A stretch of DNA of 64,000 nucleotides, from assembly GCA_963847085.1 (NCBI GenBank), contig CAWJYO010000011.1:434001-498000 (forward strand), read 5' to 3'. The position numbers were made by a program, and so were the translations under genes. Below the pieces are notes generated by a model. The model worked only from the letters and a program-made list of their open reading frames with translations, was not told the DNA's origin and did no database searches. Source of the stretch: Ilyomonas sp963847085. GTDB lineage: Bacteria; Bacteroidota; Bacteroidia; Chitinophagales; Chitinophagaceae. Below, in pieces: positions 17,527 to 26,657 of this stretch; the stretch's first letter is position 1, and each line of letters starts with the position of its first letter.

Positions 17527-17889
17527 TTGAACCACTTGCACTTTGGAATTGCCTAATAAATGTTCAATGGCTGATGGGCTGCGGGATGGAAGTGGAAAGC
17601 CCTTAAACCGCAGCGAAAAGAAAGCGGTGAGCTATCAGCTACGAGCTTTGAGTGAGAACAGCCGCTGCGCCGCAGATCCCGATACAGCGGGACAAGCAAT
17701 GTAACGGACAGCCCGAACAAAAGATTCATTGAAAACAAAAGACAACAGCCCCAAACACATTAACTGATTGGTATTGTTAAGGTTTTTAAGAAGTAGGAAA
17801 GCGGGCTGATTGCTTACATTTGCCTTTGTTTTTGCGCGAATTTTTTACTAATTTTGTTAGCAATTTAAGGCTAAAAAAACTGGTTGAAC
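17527..17889. other. intergenic region: GC-rich element and parE promoter
   Basis: The first 200 bp hold a GC-richer, non-coding element (about 17560-17725) that includes GGGATCTGCGGCGCAGCGGC on the minus strand and GCGGGACAAGCAATG on the plus strand. The rest is AT-rich and carries the parE promoter at 17825-17856. Confidence 0.6.
17825..17856 (+). promoter_or_regulatory. promoter of parE (TTTG-N20-TAATTTTG)
   Basis: A -33 TTTG at 17825-17828 and -7 TAATTTTG at 17849-17856 are separated by 20 bp, an exact fit to the Bacteroidota vegetative promoter. The predicted start of transcription is about 25 bp before the ATG at 17890. Confidence 0.75.
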
Positions 17890-19863
17890 ATGGGCATTGC
17901 TACAGCGCAGAAAACGAAAAAAAGAGTACCGATTATTGAAACTAAGAAGCGAACGAAACCAACTATGAGCGATACGAATCCGATTTTTGACTACACGGAA
18001 GAAAGTATAAAAAGCCTCGACTGGCGCGAGCATATCAGGCTGCGTCCGGGCATGTACATTGGCAAACTGGGCGATGGCTCAGCGCCGGACGATGGCATTT
18101 ATGTGCTGATAAAAGAAGTAATGGACAACTGTATTGACGAGCACATGATGGGTTACGGCAAACAGATTGAGCTGACCATAGAAGATAAAACCGTTACGGT
18201 GCGCGACTATGGCCGCGGCATTCCACTTGGTAAGGTGGTGGATGTGGTGAGCAAGATAAATACAGGCGCTAAATACGATAGCAAAGCGTTTCAAAAAAGT
18301 GTGGGCCTGAACGGCGTGGGTACCAAAGCAGTGAATGCGTTGAGCGATTATTTTAAAGTGGAAAGTTATCGGGAAGGCAGAACCAAAGTAGCTGAATTTG
18401 AAAAAGGAAACCTGCTAAAAGAACATCGCGAGAAAGCTACAGAAGAACTGAACGGCACTTTTGTAACATTCATTCCGGATAATAGTGTGTTTAAAAATTT
18501 TCATTACATACATGAATATCTTGACAACCTGCTTTGGAATTACTGTTATTTAAATGCCGGTTTAACTATCATCTTCAACGGCAAGCGTTATGTAAGCCGC
18601 AATGGTTTGTTGGATTTATTAAAACGCAAAACCAACGAAGACGAAATTCGTTATCCCATCATTCATTTAAAGGGCGAAGACATTGAAGTTGCCATCACGC
18701 ACAACAACGATTATGGTGAAGATATTTTTTCGTTTGTAAATGGCCAATACACTACACAAGGCGGCACGCATCAGCAGGCTTTTCGCGAAGCATTTGTAAA
18801 AACTATCCGCGATTTTTTTAAGAAGGATTACGAAGCGGCTGATGTTCGGCAAGGCATAGCAGCGGCCATCGCAGTGCGTGTTCAGGAACCGGTATTTGAA
18901 AGTCAGACAAAAACAAAATTAGGCTCGGTTACAACCTTTGAAGGCGGACCAACCATGCGCAATTTTGTGGGTGATTTTTTTGCAAAAGAGTTAGACAATT
19001 ACCTGCATCGCAACCCGCAAACTGCCGATGCTATTAAGAAGAAAATTGAGCAAAGTGAAAGGGAAAGAAAGGAATTGGCCGGCATAAAAAAACTGGCCAA
19101 TGAAAGAGCGAAGAAAGCCAATCTGCACAATAAAAAACTGCGCGATTGCCGTGTTCATTTCAACGATGAACCACCTGTGAAAGGCAAAGCAGAGTTTAGT
19201 GCTTTGAGCAATAAAACAACCATATTTATTACGGAAGGCGACAGCGCCAGCGGCAGCATTACCAAAAGCCGCAACGTAGATACACAGGCTGTTTTCTCAC
19301 TTCGTGGAAAGCCGTTGAACTGTTTTGGTTTAACCAAAAAAGTGGTGTATGAAAATGAAGAATTCAATTTGTTGCAACATGCGTTGAACATAGAAGATGG
19401 ACTGGAAGGATTGCGTTACAACAATATCGTAATTGCTACTGATGCAGACGTGGACGGTATGCACATCCGCTTATTGTTAATGACTTTCTTTCTGCAGTTT
19501 TTCCCCGATCTGGTGAAACAAAACCATGTGTACATTTTGGAAACGCCGCTTTTTCGGGTTCGCAACAAACAGGAAACCATCTACTGTTATGATGAACAGC
19601 AGAAGCAGGCGGCAATAAAAAAATTAGGCAACAAGCCTGAGATAACTCGCTTTAAAGGCCTCGGTGAAATTTCGCCCGAAGAGTTTGGAAAATTCATTAG
19701 TGATGATATTAAAATGCAGCCGGTGATTGTAGAACAAGGCGAGCACATTCAGCATTTGCTTGAATATTTTATGGGAAAAAATACAATGGAACGGCAGGAA
19801 TTTATCATCAATAATTTAAAGGTTGAATTGGATTTGGCAAAGGAGTTTGGACCGATGGAGTAA
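17890..19863 (+). CDS. parE: DNA topoisomerase IV subunit B (type IIA ATPase)
   Basis: About 657 residues from the ATG at 17890; the frame extends only to a TTG at 17884, and an ATG at 17965 is a shorter option. GHKL ATPase motifs: DNCIDEHMMG (N-box), VRDYGRGIPL and KSVGLNGVGTKAVNALS (ATP lid). Toprim: ITEGDSASGS (Glu) and ATDADVDGMHI (DxD), then a C-terminal domain ending in NTMERQEFIINNLKVE. The length and pairing with the parC-type gene at 21434 favour topoisomerase IV over gyrase. It would decatenate chromosomes together with that subunit. Three unrelated genes separate the two. Confidence 0.9.
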   Translation: MGIATAQKTKKRVPIIETKKRTKPTMSDTNPIFDYTEESIKSLDWREHIRLRPGMYIGKLGDGSAPDDGIYVLIKEVMDNCIDEHMMGYGKQIELTIEDKTVTVRDYGRGIPLGKVVDVVSKINTGAKYDSKAFQKSVGLNGVGTKAVNALSDYFKVESYREGRTKVAEFEKGNLLKEHREKATEELNGTFVTFIPDNSVFKNFHYIHEYLDNLLWNYCYLNAGLTIIFNGKRYVSRNGLLDLLKRKTNEDEIRYPIIHLKGEDIEVAITHNNDYGEDIFSFVNGQYTTQGGTHQQAFREAFVKTIRDFFKKDYEAADVRQGIAAAIAVRVQEPVFESQTKTKLGSVTTFEGGPTMRNFVGDFFAKELDNYLHRNPQTADAIKKKIEQSERERKELAGIKKLANERAKKANLHNKKLRDCRVHFNDEPPVKGKAEFSALSNKTTIFITEGDSASGSITKSRNVDTQAVFSLRGKPLNCFGLTKKVVYENEEFNLLQHALNIEDGLEGLRYNNIVIATDADVDGMHIRLLLMTFFLQFFPDLVKQNHVYILETPLFRVRNKQETIYCYDEQQKQAAIKKLGNKPEITRFKGLGEISPEEFGKFISDDIKMQPVIVEQGEHIQHLLEYFMGKNTMERQEFIINNLKVELDLAKEFGPME

Positions 19864-19898
19864 AGGAGATTTTGTAAATTTGGACTAAAACAAACCGT

Positions 19899-20120
19899 AT
19901 GCAAATTCTTGAAACTATACAAACAGTAACCGACGGGAAGTTGGTAATAGAGGTTCCGGATTACTTAAACAATCAGAATGTAAAAGTTATAGTTTCTTCT
20001 GATTCAGAAGATTGGTCGGGACTTCCGGTTTCTGAAAAAATAGCTATACTAAAAGCTTTTGCCGGCTCAGATCGTTATCCAAACCGCAAATCAGAAGATT
20101 ATGACGTTTACGATCAATGA
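19899..20120 (+). CDS. putative antitoxin of PIN toxin
   Basis: 73 residues. The N-terminal beta-rich part (ETIQTVTDGKLVIEVPDYLNNQNVKVIV) resembles small AbrB- or DUF2281-like antitoxin N-termini, and the acidic C-terminus (NRKSEDYDVYDQ) would be the toxin-binding tail. Its last 20 bp overlap the start of a PIN-domain gene, the classic type II toxin-antitoxin arrangement. It starts 36 bp after parE. It should neutralise the toxin and repress the pair. The family is inferred from context more than sequence. Confidence 0.65.
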   Translation: MQILETIQTVTDGKLVIEVPDYLNNQNVKVIVSSDSEDWSGLPVSEKIAILKAFAGSDRYPNRKSEDYDVYDQ

Positions 20121-20532
20121 TTGTTTTCTTGACTCCTCTATTTTGATAGAATTTAATAAAGGCAGCAAGATTCATTTATTCAACAAACTCCAATCTGACC
20201 CTAATATAACCTGTTATGTAAATGAAGCGGTAGTTAGTGAATTTTTGTTTTATTATTTGGCAAATAACGGTAGCATAGCTCCACAAACATTGAAGTCGCG
20301 CAACGAAATCAAAGATGTATTCGCTAACTATCAACAGTATCAATTGATAAAATTGTGTCGGTTTATATCTAATGATGATAGATTATTTACTACCGTTCCT
20401 CAACTCATGTCGCAATACAATCTTCTTCCCAATGATGCCATCATCCTTGCTACTTGTAAAATTCATAACATTACAAAACTGGCAATGTCGACGATGCAGA
20501 TTTTATCATTCCTTGCCAGCAGGAAGGAATAG
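20101..20532 (+). CDS. PIN-domain ribonuclease toxin (VapC-like)
   Basis: 143 residues from the ATG at 20101, overlapping the antitoxin by 20 bp; the longer frame from 20059 would lie inside the antitoxin gene. PIN features: CFLDSSILIEFNKG (first catalytic Asp after a beta strand), a conserved Glu in NEAVVSEFLFYYL and LLPNDAIILATCKIHNITKLAM (second acidic site and helix). These nucleases typically cut tRNA or rRNA in a Mg-dependent way. The length is normal, so the toxin appears intact. Its placement between parE and parC is notable. Confidence 0.8.
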   Translation: MTFTINDCFLDSSILIEFNKGSKIHLFNKLQSDPNITCYVNEAVVSEFLFYYLANNGSIAPQTLKSRNEIKDVFANYQQYQLIKLCRFISNDDRLFTTVPQLMSQYNLLPNDAIILATCKIHNITKLAMSTMQILSFLASRKE

Positions 20533-20556
20533 AATTATTAACGGAAACAGAATAAC

Positions 20557-21387
20557 ATGCTCCACATTGTTTTTCAACAAAACGATATAGAAATATTGCA
20601 AAAAGCAATGGAATTAGATAAAGCTCTGCAAGGCGAAGTATCGCAAATAAAAGATGATTTTGCTGTTGGACCCATTGCAGATATTTATGAAACGGAAGGT
20701 TATCAGCAGCGCAGAGATTGGTGGAAAGAAGTTTTGCAAGATTCACCTTATACAGATTCGCTGGACATTGTGGATGATAAGCTAACGGCGCATAATATCA
20801 TTCAAAAACTATCAAAAGAAAACGAAGTCATTTGGATCTGGCTCGCGCCCAATCAACACGATGTATGCGGCTATTATTGGCTGGTTTCGCAGTTAGCAGA
20901 ATATGTAGGCAAAGTGTTCATTTTGAACCTAGGGAATCTTCCCTTCATCAACGAAAAAGGCAATTTGTTTTATCCTGAAAATTTATTTCAGATTCAACCC
21001 AAAGAATTCATCAAAGCAAAAAAATTGCATCGAACAATCACGGCCAGCGAATTTGAAATGGACAGTGATGAATGGAAAAAGCTTTGCAATGAAAATGCTC
21101 TTGTTCGTGTATATGAAGGTGGTAAAAAAATGCGGAGCACAGAAGCATCGTTTTATGATGAAGCCATTTTTTCTATCATCAATAAAGAGCCGCAAAAGCT
21201 TACAAAGCTTCTCCATTCTTTTTATGCAAAAACAAAAGCACACGTGGGCGATGTGTTTATTGTTTGGCGCATTAAAACGCTATCTCAACAAAACAAAATA
21301 ATGGTAAACGGCAATTGGAGCAAAGGCTGGAAAGACATCACCATTCAAGCGCCATCCTACCAACAAGCCGAGTTACCAATAAACTGA
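20557..21387 (+). CDS. DUF1835 domain protein
   Basis: 276 residues. The N-terminus MLHIVFQQNDIEILQKAMEL and the DFAVGPIADIYETEGYQQRRDWW block are the DUF1835 pattern; the C-terminal half (LTKLLHSFYAKTKAHVGDVF) fits the partner DUF3658 helical region. Soluble, with no signal peptide. Function unknown. It starts 24 bp after the toxin stop and 46 bp before parC, so it probably belongs to a transcript with them. Confidence 0.75.
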   Translation: MLHIVFQQNDIEILQKAMELDKALQGEVSQIKDDFAVGPIADIYETEGYQQRRDWWKEVLQDSPYTDSLDIVDDKLTAHNIIQKLSKENEVIWIWLAPNQHDVCGYYWLVSQLAEYVGKVFILNLGNLPFINEKGNLFYPENLFQIQPKEFIKAKKLHRTITASEFEMDSDEWKKLCNENALVRVYEGGKKMRSTEASFYDEAIFSIINKEPQKLTKLLHSFYAKTKAHVGDVFIVWRIKTLSQQNKIMVNGNWSKGWKDITIQAPSYQQAELPIN

Positions 21388-21433
21388 TACATCAATCATA
21401 AACCCTGAATCACAAATCATAAATTACAAAACA

Positions 21434-23959
21434 ATGGCAAAGGATTTTTTGCAAGCGATTGATCCGAACAACGACAATGGTGTACAAGGTCAATATAAAA
21501 CCTGGTTTTTGGATTATGCTTCTTATGTAATACTCGAACGTGCAGTGCCTGCTATGGAAGATGGCTTAAAGCCCGTGCAGCGGCGCATACTTCATGCGAT
21601 GAAAGAGATGGATGATGGTCGTTATAACAAAGTGGCAAACATCATCGGGCAAAGCATGCAATACCATCCGCATGGTGATGCAAGTATCGGTGAAGCGCTC
21701 GTAAATATGGGGCAAAAAGATTTGCTCATTGACACGCAAGGCAACTGGGGCGATGCACGTACCGGCGACGATGCGGCCGCACCACGTTACATAGAAGCGC
21801 GTCTCTCTAAATTCGCGCTGGACGTGGCTTTCAATGCAAAAACCACAGAATGGCAATTGAGCTATGATGGCAGAAAACAAGAGCCGGTAACGCTTCCTAT
21901 GAAGTTTCCGTTGTTGCTGGCGCAAGGTGCAGATGGCATTGCTGTCGGTTTATCAACCAAAATATTACCACATAACTTTATTGAAATTTGCGAAGCAGCA
22001 ATCAAATATTTAAAGGGAAGAAAGTTTGAACTGTTTCCCGATTTTTTAACCGGCGGACAGATGGATGTAAGCGGTTATAATGAAGGCAAACGCGGCGGTA
22101 AGGTTCGTGTTCGAGCCATTATTGAAGAAACGGATAAAAAGACATTGCTGATTAAAAGCGTGCCTTACGGAGTTACTACTTCATCGCTGATGGATTCGAT
22201 TGTAAAAGCAAATGAGGGCGGCAAAATCAAAATCAAAAAAGTAACCGATGCTACCGCAAGAAATGTTGAAATTATTGTTGAATTAGCTCCTGCTGTTTCG
22301 CCCGATATTACCATTGATGCATTGTATGCTTTTACGGATTGCGAAATTTCTATCTCGCCCAACGCTTGTGTTATTTTTGGTCAGAAACCACGCTTTGTTG
22401 GTGTGCAGGAACTGCTTTCTTCATCAACCGAAAACACAAAGAGCTTACTCAAAAGAGAACTGGAAATCAAGTTATCTGAACTGGAAGACAAGTGGCATTA
22501 TACTTCATTAGAAAAAATATTTTTTGAAGAAAAAATTTATAAAGAATTAGAAAAGAAACATGAAAACTGGGACAAAGTAATTGATGCCATAGCGAAAGCT
22601 TTTATTCCTTTTTCTAAACAGTTGAGACGAGCTATTGCGAAAGAAGATCTGCTGAAACTGACCGAGAAACCCGTTAGAAGAATTTACAAATTAGACATTG
22701 ATGAACTGAATGCGCAAATCAAAAACATTGATGAAGAGATTGGAAAAGTGAAGTACGATTTGGAACATTTGACCGAGTTTGCCATTGCTTACTTTGAAGG
22801 TTTGATTAAAAAATATGGCAAAAACAAAAATCGCAAAACAGAAATCAAATTGTTTGAAACCATCACCGCAAAACAAGTTGCCGTTGCCAACAGCAAACTG
22901 TACATCAACCGCGCAGAAGGCTTTGTGGGCACGGGTTTAAAGAAAGATGAGTTTCTGTGTGATTGTTCTAATTTGGACGACATCATCGTGTTTACAAAAC
23001 GTGGTGTGATGAAAGTGGTTCGCGTGGCAGATAAAACCTTTATTGGTAAAGACATTCTTCATGCGGCTGTGTTTCAAAAAAATGATGAACGCACTACATA
23101 CAATATGATTTATGCAGATGGAGAAACTAATATTGGTTTTGCCAAACGATTTAATGTTACCGGAATCACACGCGATAAAGAATATGACTTAACGAAAGGC
23201 AATGATAAAAGCAAGGTTTTATATTTTACTGCAAATCCAAACGGTGAAGCTGAAACGGTTAAGATTCTACTAAGTCCCAACAGCAATGCGCGCAATAAAG
23301 AGTTCGATTTTTCTTTTGAAGAGATTGATATTAAAGGCAGAAGCAGCATTGGCAACCAGGTTACCAAACACGCCATTCGCTCGGTAAAATTTAAAGAAAA
23401 AGGTCGGCCCACATTGGCAGGTAGAAAGCTTTGGTACGATGATGTTTACAACCGTTTAAATGCTGATGGCAAAGGAAAATATGTTGGCTCGTTTGAAGGT
23501 GATGAAAAGATTCTCGTGATTTATTCCGGTGGTTATTATGAACTCACTGATACGGAAATCACACAGCGTTTTCAAAGCGACAAAGTGGTTGTGATTGAAA
23601 AGTTCGATCCTGAAAAAATCATCTCTGCCATTTATCTCGACAATGAAAAAAAACAATACAATGTAAAGCGTTTCAAGATAGAAACCACCACTTTGCACAA
23701 TCGTTTTTATTTCGTTAAAGAAGGCGTAGGCAATGTGCTGGAAAACGCAACCACAAGCAAAGCACCTGTTTTATTAATTCAAACCGGCAAAGGGCAAACG
23801 GCGCGAACTACGAAATTTAAAATTGATAAGCTGGTGGATGTGATGGGATGGAAAGCCATTGGTACAAAGCTGATGGATGTAACAAAAACAAACATCACTA
23901 CACAGTGGGATCAGCCTGCCACTGCAAAGGATGAAGGCGCACCGGAATTGTTCGGATAA
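21434..23959 (+). CDS. parC: DNA topoisomerase IV subunit A (type IIA)
   Basis: 841 residues. The breakage-reunion domain includes ERAVPAMEDGLKPVQRRIL, the quinolone-resistance region HPHGDASIGEALVNM and the catalytic Tyr in APRYIEARLS. A coiled-coil tower follows (DELNAQIKNIDEEIGKVKYD) and then a C-terminal beta-pinwheel-like region with degenerate blades and no clear GyrA box, supporting topoisomerase IV. It cuts and reseals DNA with the ATPase subunit encoded at 17890. The upstream 40 bp are ACAAATCATAAATTAC words rather than a recognisable ribosome-binding site. Confidence 0.9.
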   Translation: MAKDFLQAIDPNNDNGVQGQYKTWFLDYASYVILERAVPAMEDGLKPVQRRILHAMKEMDDGRYNKVANIIGQSMQYHPHGDASIGEALVNMGQKDLLIDTQGNWGDARTGDDAAAPRYIEARLSKFALDVAFNAKTTEWQLSYDGRKQEPVTLPMKFPLLLAQGADGIAVGLSTKILPHNFIEICEAAIKYLKGRKFELFPDFLTGGQMDVSGYNEGKRGGKVRVRAIIEETDKKTLLIKSVPYGVTTSSLMDSIVKANEGGKIKIKKVTDATARNVEIIVELAPAVSPDITIDALYAFTDCEISISPNACVIFGQKPRFVGVQELLSSSTENTKSLLKRELEIKLSELEDKWHYTSLEKIFFEEKIYKELEKKHENWDKVIDAIAKAFIPFSKQLRRAIAKEDLLKLTEKPVRRIYKLDIDELNAQIKNIDEEIGKVKYDLEHLTEFAIAYFEGLIKKYGKNKNRKTEIKLFETITAKQVAVANSKLYINRAEGFVGTGLKKDEFLCDCSNLDDIIVFTKRGVMKVVRVADKTFIGKDILHAAVFQKNDERTTYNMIYADGETNIGFAKRFNVTGITRDKEYDLTKGNDKSKVLYFTANPNGEAETVKILLSPNSNARNKEFDFSFEEIDIKGRSSIGNQVTKHAIRSVKFKEKGRPTLAGRKLWYDDVYNRLNADGKGKYVGSFEGDEKILVIYSGGYYELTDTEITQRFQSDKVVVIEKFDPEKIISAIYLDNEKKQYNVKRFKIETTTLHNRFYFVKEGVGNVLENATTSKAPVLLIQTGKGQTARTTKFKIDKLVDVMGWKAIGTKLMDVTKTNITTQWDQPATAKDEGAPELFG

Positions 23960-23984
23960 TTTTTTTGAAAAGCAGAGTGAAGAG

Positions 23985-24018
23985 AATCCTATAAGGTTTT
24001 GGAAAACCTTATAGGATT
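23985..24018 (+). terminator. terminator after parC
   Basis: AATCCTATAAGGTTTT and its perfect complement pair over a GG loop, followed by TTT. The CCTATAAGGTTTTGG words look like a widespread Bacteroidota intergenic palindrome. Confidence 0.8.
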
Positions 24019-24060
24019 TTTAACCTCCTGCAAAAGACAATAATGAGAAGAACAATAATA

Positions 24061-24099
24061 AACCTGTCTGGTTCATTTATCAGGCAGGTTTTGTTTTTA
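24061..24099 (+). terminator. second hairpin with TTTTGTTTTT tail
   Basis: AACCTGTCTG and CAGGCAGGTT pair with one T-G mismatch across 10 nt and run into TTGTTTTTAT. Confidence 0.6.
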
Positions 24100-24239
24100 T
24101 GCCTTTTAAACTTTTTGGCACTTCCCTTGTTTCAACACGTGAATATTTAAGTAAAACAAAACCAACATTTATAAAATCCATTTACACAAAAGCTTGTTTT
24201 GTTTTACTATCATTTTTATCATTGTTAAAAATTAGCGTT

Positions 24240-25064
24240 ATGCGTAAACCATCATTTTCGTTTCTCTTTCTTCCACTTTTTGCTATCCTGTTTTTTAGCA
24301 GTTGCGTTCCTACAAAAAAATACAAAGATTCGCAGTTGGCACTCCGATATTCTAAAGCCGATAGCTTGCGATTAGCAACTCAGGTAAATGAACTGCAGAA
24401 TAACATCAACCAGTTAAATTCGCAGATTTCTACTTTAAACGGAAAAAATACTGATTTGCAAAATCAGTTGAAAGCCATTGCCAATGAAGCTGCTAACAAA
24501 GGAAACTTGCTGCAGCAAAGCCAGGGACAACTTGCCGACCAGCAAAAACGACTGCAACAATTGCAGGCGATTTTAGACCAGCAAAAAGAAAAAAGCGAAG
24601 CGTTAAGAAAGAAGATGGCAGATGCTTTAGGTGGCTTTAGTTCCAACGAATTGACCGTAACACAAAAGAATGGACGTGTTTATGTAAGCTTGCAGGAAAG
24701 TTTGTTATTTCCCTCAGGCAGTGCGGTGGTAAATCCAAAAGGAAAGCAAGCCTTATCGCAACTGGCGCAGGTGCTGAATTTAAATCCTGACATCAGCGTA
24801 AACATTGAAGGTCATACTGATTCCATTCCTATTCGCGGTAAATATGAAGACAACTGGGCCCTGAGCGTAGCCCGCGCTACATCTATTGTTCGCGTTTTGG
24901 TAAATGATTACCAGGTTGATCCAACGCGTGTTGTTGCGTCTGGCCATAGCTCTTACGATCCGGTGGAAAGCAATGCAACTGCGGAAGGAAGAGCGAAGAA
25001 CAGAAGAACCGAAATTATTTTATCTCCAAAGTTGGACGAATTGTATCAGTTGTTGCAACAATAA
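24240..25064 (+). CDS. OmpA-family lipoprotein
   Basis: 274 residues from the ATG at 24240 (MRKPSFSFLF); the open frame back to 24099 overlaps a terminator and is not credited. The signal ends in LFFSSC, a lipobox. A coiled coil rich in Gln and Asn occupies about residues 40-130, then the OmpA domain: LLFPSGSAVVNPKGKQAL, NIEGHTDSIPI, WALSVARATSIVRVL and AKNRRTEIIL. The domain binds the diaminopimelate of peptidoglycan, so the protein should tether the outer membrane to the wall (family knowledge). Followed by a strong terminator. Confidence 0.9.
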   Translation: MRKPSFSFLFLPLFAILFFSSCVPTKKYKDSQLALRYSKADSLRLATQVNELQNNINQLNSQISTLNGKNTDLQNQLKAIANEAANKGNLLQQSQGQLADQQKRLQQLQAILDQQKEKSEALRKKMADALGGFSSNELTVTQKNGRVYVSLQESLLFPSGSAVVNPKGKQALSQLAQVLNLNPDISVNIEGHTDSIPIRGKYEDNWALSVARATSIVRVLVNDYQVDPTRVVASGHSSYDPVESNATAEGRAKNRRTEIILSPKLDELYQLLQQ

Positions 25065-25080
25065 ATTTCTTTTACTTTGA

Positions 25081-25119
25081 ATGACCTTCTGATCCGTAGT
25101 CAGAAGGTCATTTTATTTT
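25081..25119 (+). terminator. terminator after OmpA-family gene
   Basis: ATGACCTTCTGA and TCAGAAGGTCAT pair perfectly around a short loop and are followed by a T-rich run just before the endonuclease V start. Confidence 0.85.
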
Positions 25120-25125
25120 TTCTAT

Positions 25126-25797
25126 ATGATTATCAGTTACGAAAATATTACGCCCGAAGAAGCGGTTGCCTTGCAAAAAGAGCTGCGCCATCAATTGCAG
25201 ATTCAGCCTTTGCAAAAAGAAGTTACAACCATTGCAGGTGCCGATATTTCTTTCAATAAATATTCAACTACCGTTTATGCAGGCATTGTGGTAATGCATT
25301 TTCCTTCTTTACAAGTGATAGAAACATCGGGCATTACAGATGAAACCACATTTCCCTACATTCCGGGCTTGCTTGCGTTTCGTGAAGTGCCTGCTCTTTC
25401 AAAAGCATGGGAAGGCTTAAACACAAAACCTGATTTGCTTGTGCTGGATGGTCATGGCATTGCGCATCCACGCCGCATGGGCATTGCAGCGCATTTTGGT
25501 GTGGCAATGCAAACACCAACCATGGGTTGCGCAAAAAGTTTATTAACGGGAAAGTACATTGAACCCGGCATGGAAGCTGGCTCTGTTACTGATTTGTTTC
25601 AAAAGAATGAACTGATAGGAAAAGTGTTGCGCACAAAGAAAAATGTGAAGCCGGTTTTTATTTCGCCGGGTAATTTGATAACTATGGATGAAAGTTTGGA
25701 ACTGATTAAACATTGCGTTGGAAAATACCGAATTCCTGAACCTACAAGATTGGCTCATAAATTTGTGAATGAACTTAGGATAAAAGGAAATCATTAG
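25126..25797 (+). CDS. nfi: endonuclease V (deoxyinosine 3' endonuclease)
   Basis: 223 residues, the usual length. Signatures: AGADISFNKY (metal-binding Asp), AGIVVMHFPSLQVIE, FPYIPGLLAFREVPAL (Glu in FRE), LDGHGIAHPRRMGIAAHFGV and GCAKSLLTG. The enzyme nicks DNA at the second phosphodiester 3' of deoxyinosine and other deaminated bases, starting alternative excision repair. It is free-standing: a terminator precedes it and the cassette-like spacer begins right after its stop. Confidence 0.93.
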   Translation: MIISYENITPEEAVALQKELRHQLQIQPLQKEVTTIAGADISFNKYSTTVYAGIVVMHFPSLQVIETSGITDETTFPYIPGLLAFREVPALSKAWEGLNTKPDLLVLDGHGIAHPRRMGIAAHFGVAMQTPTMGCAKSLLTGKYIEPGMEAGSVTDLFQKNELIGKVLRTKKNVKPVFISPGNLITMDESLELIKHCVGKYRIPEPTRLAHKFVNELRIKGNH

Positions 25798-25911
25798 CAG
25801 TAAACCGTAAAGTTGTATTGGCGCAACTACAATACAAAAAGCGCATAGTAACAGCATTGATAATCAAGGGGCATTCTTTTTTGTTGGTATAGATTATTGC
25901 GTATAATATTG

Positions 25912-25922
25912 TGTTGGCTGCT
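25912..25922. repeat. cassette boundary repeat, left
   Basis: TGTTGGCTGCT, the exact reverse complement of AGCAGCCAACA at 26420-26430. The two bracket the immunity-like gene. Confidence 0.55.
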
Positions 25923-25960
25923 ACTTTTTCGGACACTCTACTACGACAAAAAACATAAGA

Positions 25961-26416
25961 TTGACTAATACAAATTTTGAAATATTTGACGCTGGCGAAT
26001 TAATACGCCTCGAACCATTTCAGGTTTACGATGACACTTCCCAACTTGACTGGGACAGAAATTGGGTTCGCACAAAAGTGACTGTTAAAGGCGGGGCTTT
26101 TAGTGGGCAATATACTGCCGACTTCATGACAACTGACTTTGAATTATTTAAACGAGACATAAAAAATCTCGACAAGAATTTTGAAGGGACTGCCAAATTA
26201 GAACCACTTGAAGGACAACTCGTATTAAATATCAAAGGAGATGGACTTGGACATTTTGAAGTTAAGTGTACAGCGACTGACCAACCTGGTTATGGAGGGA
26301 CACTTGCTTTCACTTTAAGTTTTGACCAGACTGAATTAAGCAGACTTATAAATGAACTTGACAAAATCACAAAAGCGTTTCCAATAAAAGGAGACTTTAG
26401 TATTAAGAACGAGTAA
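25961..26416 (+). CDS. small soluble protein, immunity-protein-like
   Basis: 151 residues starting with TTG at 25961; no in-frame ATG fits better. Seen: FEIFDAGELIRLEPF, QLDWDRNWVRTKVTVKGGAFSG, MTTDFELFKRDIKNL and FTLSFDQTELSRLINELDKI. The D-x-D-x-NW then F..dl..L pattern resembles WapI/DUF6228-type immunity proteins, recalled rather than searched. No toxin gene is adjacent. It sits between two exact 11-bp inverted repeats inside repeat-rich spacers, so it is probably a mobile cassette-like gene. Its codon use looks plainer and more A/T-rich in third positions than its neighbours. Confidence 0.55.
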   Translation: MTNTNFEIFDAGELIRLEPFQVYDDTSQLDWDRNWVRTKVTVKGGAFSGQYTADFMTTDFELFKRDIKNLDKNFEGTAKLEPLEGQLVLNIKGDGLGHFEVKCTATDQPGYGGTLAFTLSFDQTELSRLINELDKITKAFPIKGDFSIKNE

Positions 26417-26657
26417 AGCAGCAGCCAACAATCGGTTTGCTGCTATGCTGGCGGACGTAGTAACAATCGGTTGCAGTTCACTATCAGCTTCAGTTCGGGC
26501 AGGACGTACAATTTTGAACTTTAGTTGTTAACTTCAACTTCAGTTTTTCCATTTGGCTTTTGTGCCGGGCAGGACAAGCAATGAATGCCAGCACAGCAGC
26601 AAGCCGTCAACGTTGGCTATAATGCGGTGAGACATCGCAATTCTTTAAAAAGACCAC
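26417..26657. repeat. structured spacer between cassette-like genes
   Basis: 241 bp without a coding frame. It starts with AGCAGCCAACAATCGGTTTG, contains CAGCTTCAGTTCGGGCAGGACG and later CCGGGCAGGACAAGCAATG, and ends near CAACGTTGGCTATAATGCGG. AGCCAAC near the left end and GTTGGCT near the right end are complementary. Several of these words recur in the spacer after the next gene. Confidence 0.5.
26420..26430. repeat. cassette boundary repeat, right
   Basis: AGCAGCCAACA four bases after the TAA of the immunity-like gene, inverted relative to 25912-25922. Confidence 0.55.

Noticed and set aside
17553..17738. Minus-strand gene of 61 residues
   Set aside because: It lies in the GC-rich repeat element, with low-complexity translation and no start signal.
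24099..24239. N-terminal extension of the OmpA-family gene
   Set aside because: The extension overlaps a terminator; the internal ATG at 24240 gives a proper lipoprotein signal.
26417..26657. CRISPR or tandem repeat array
   Set aside because: Words are repeated irregularly and inverted, with no regular spacer length.
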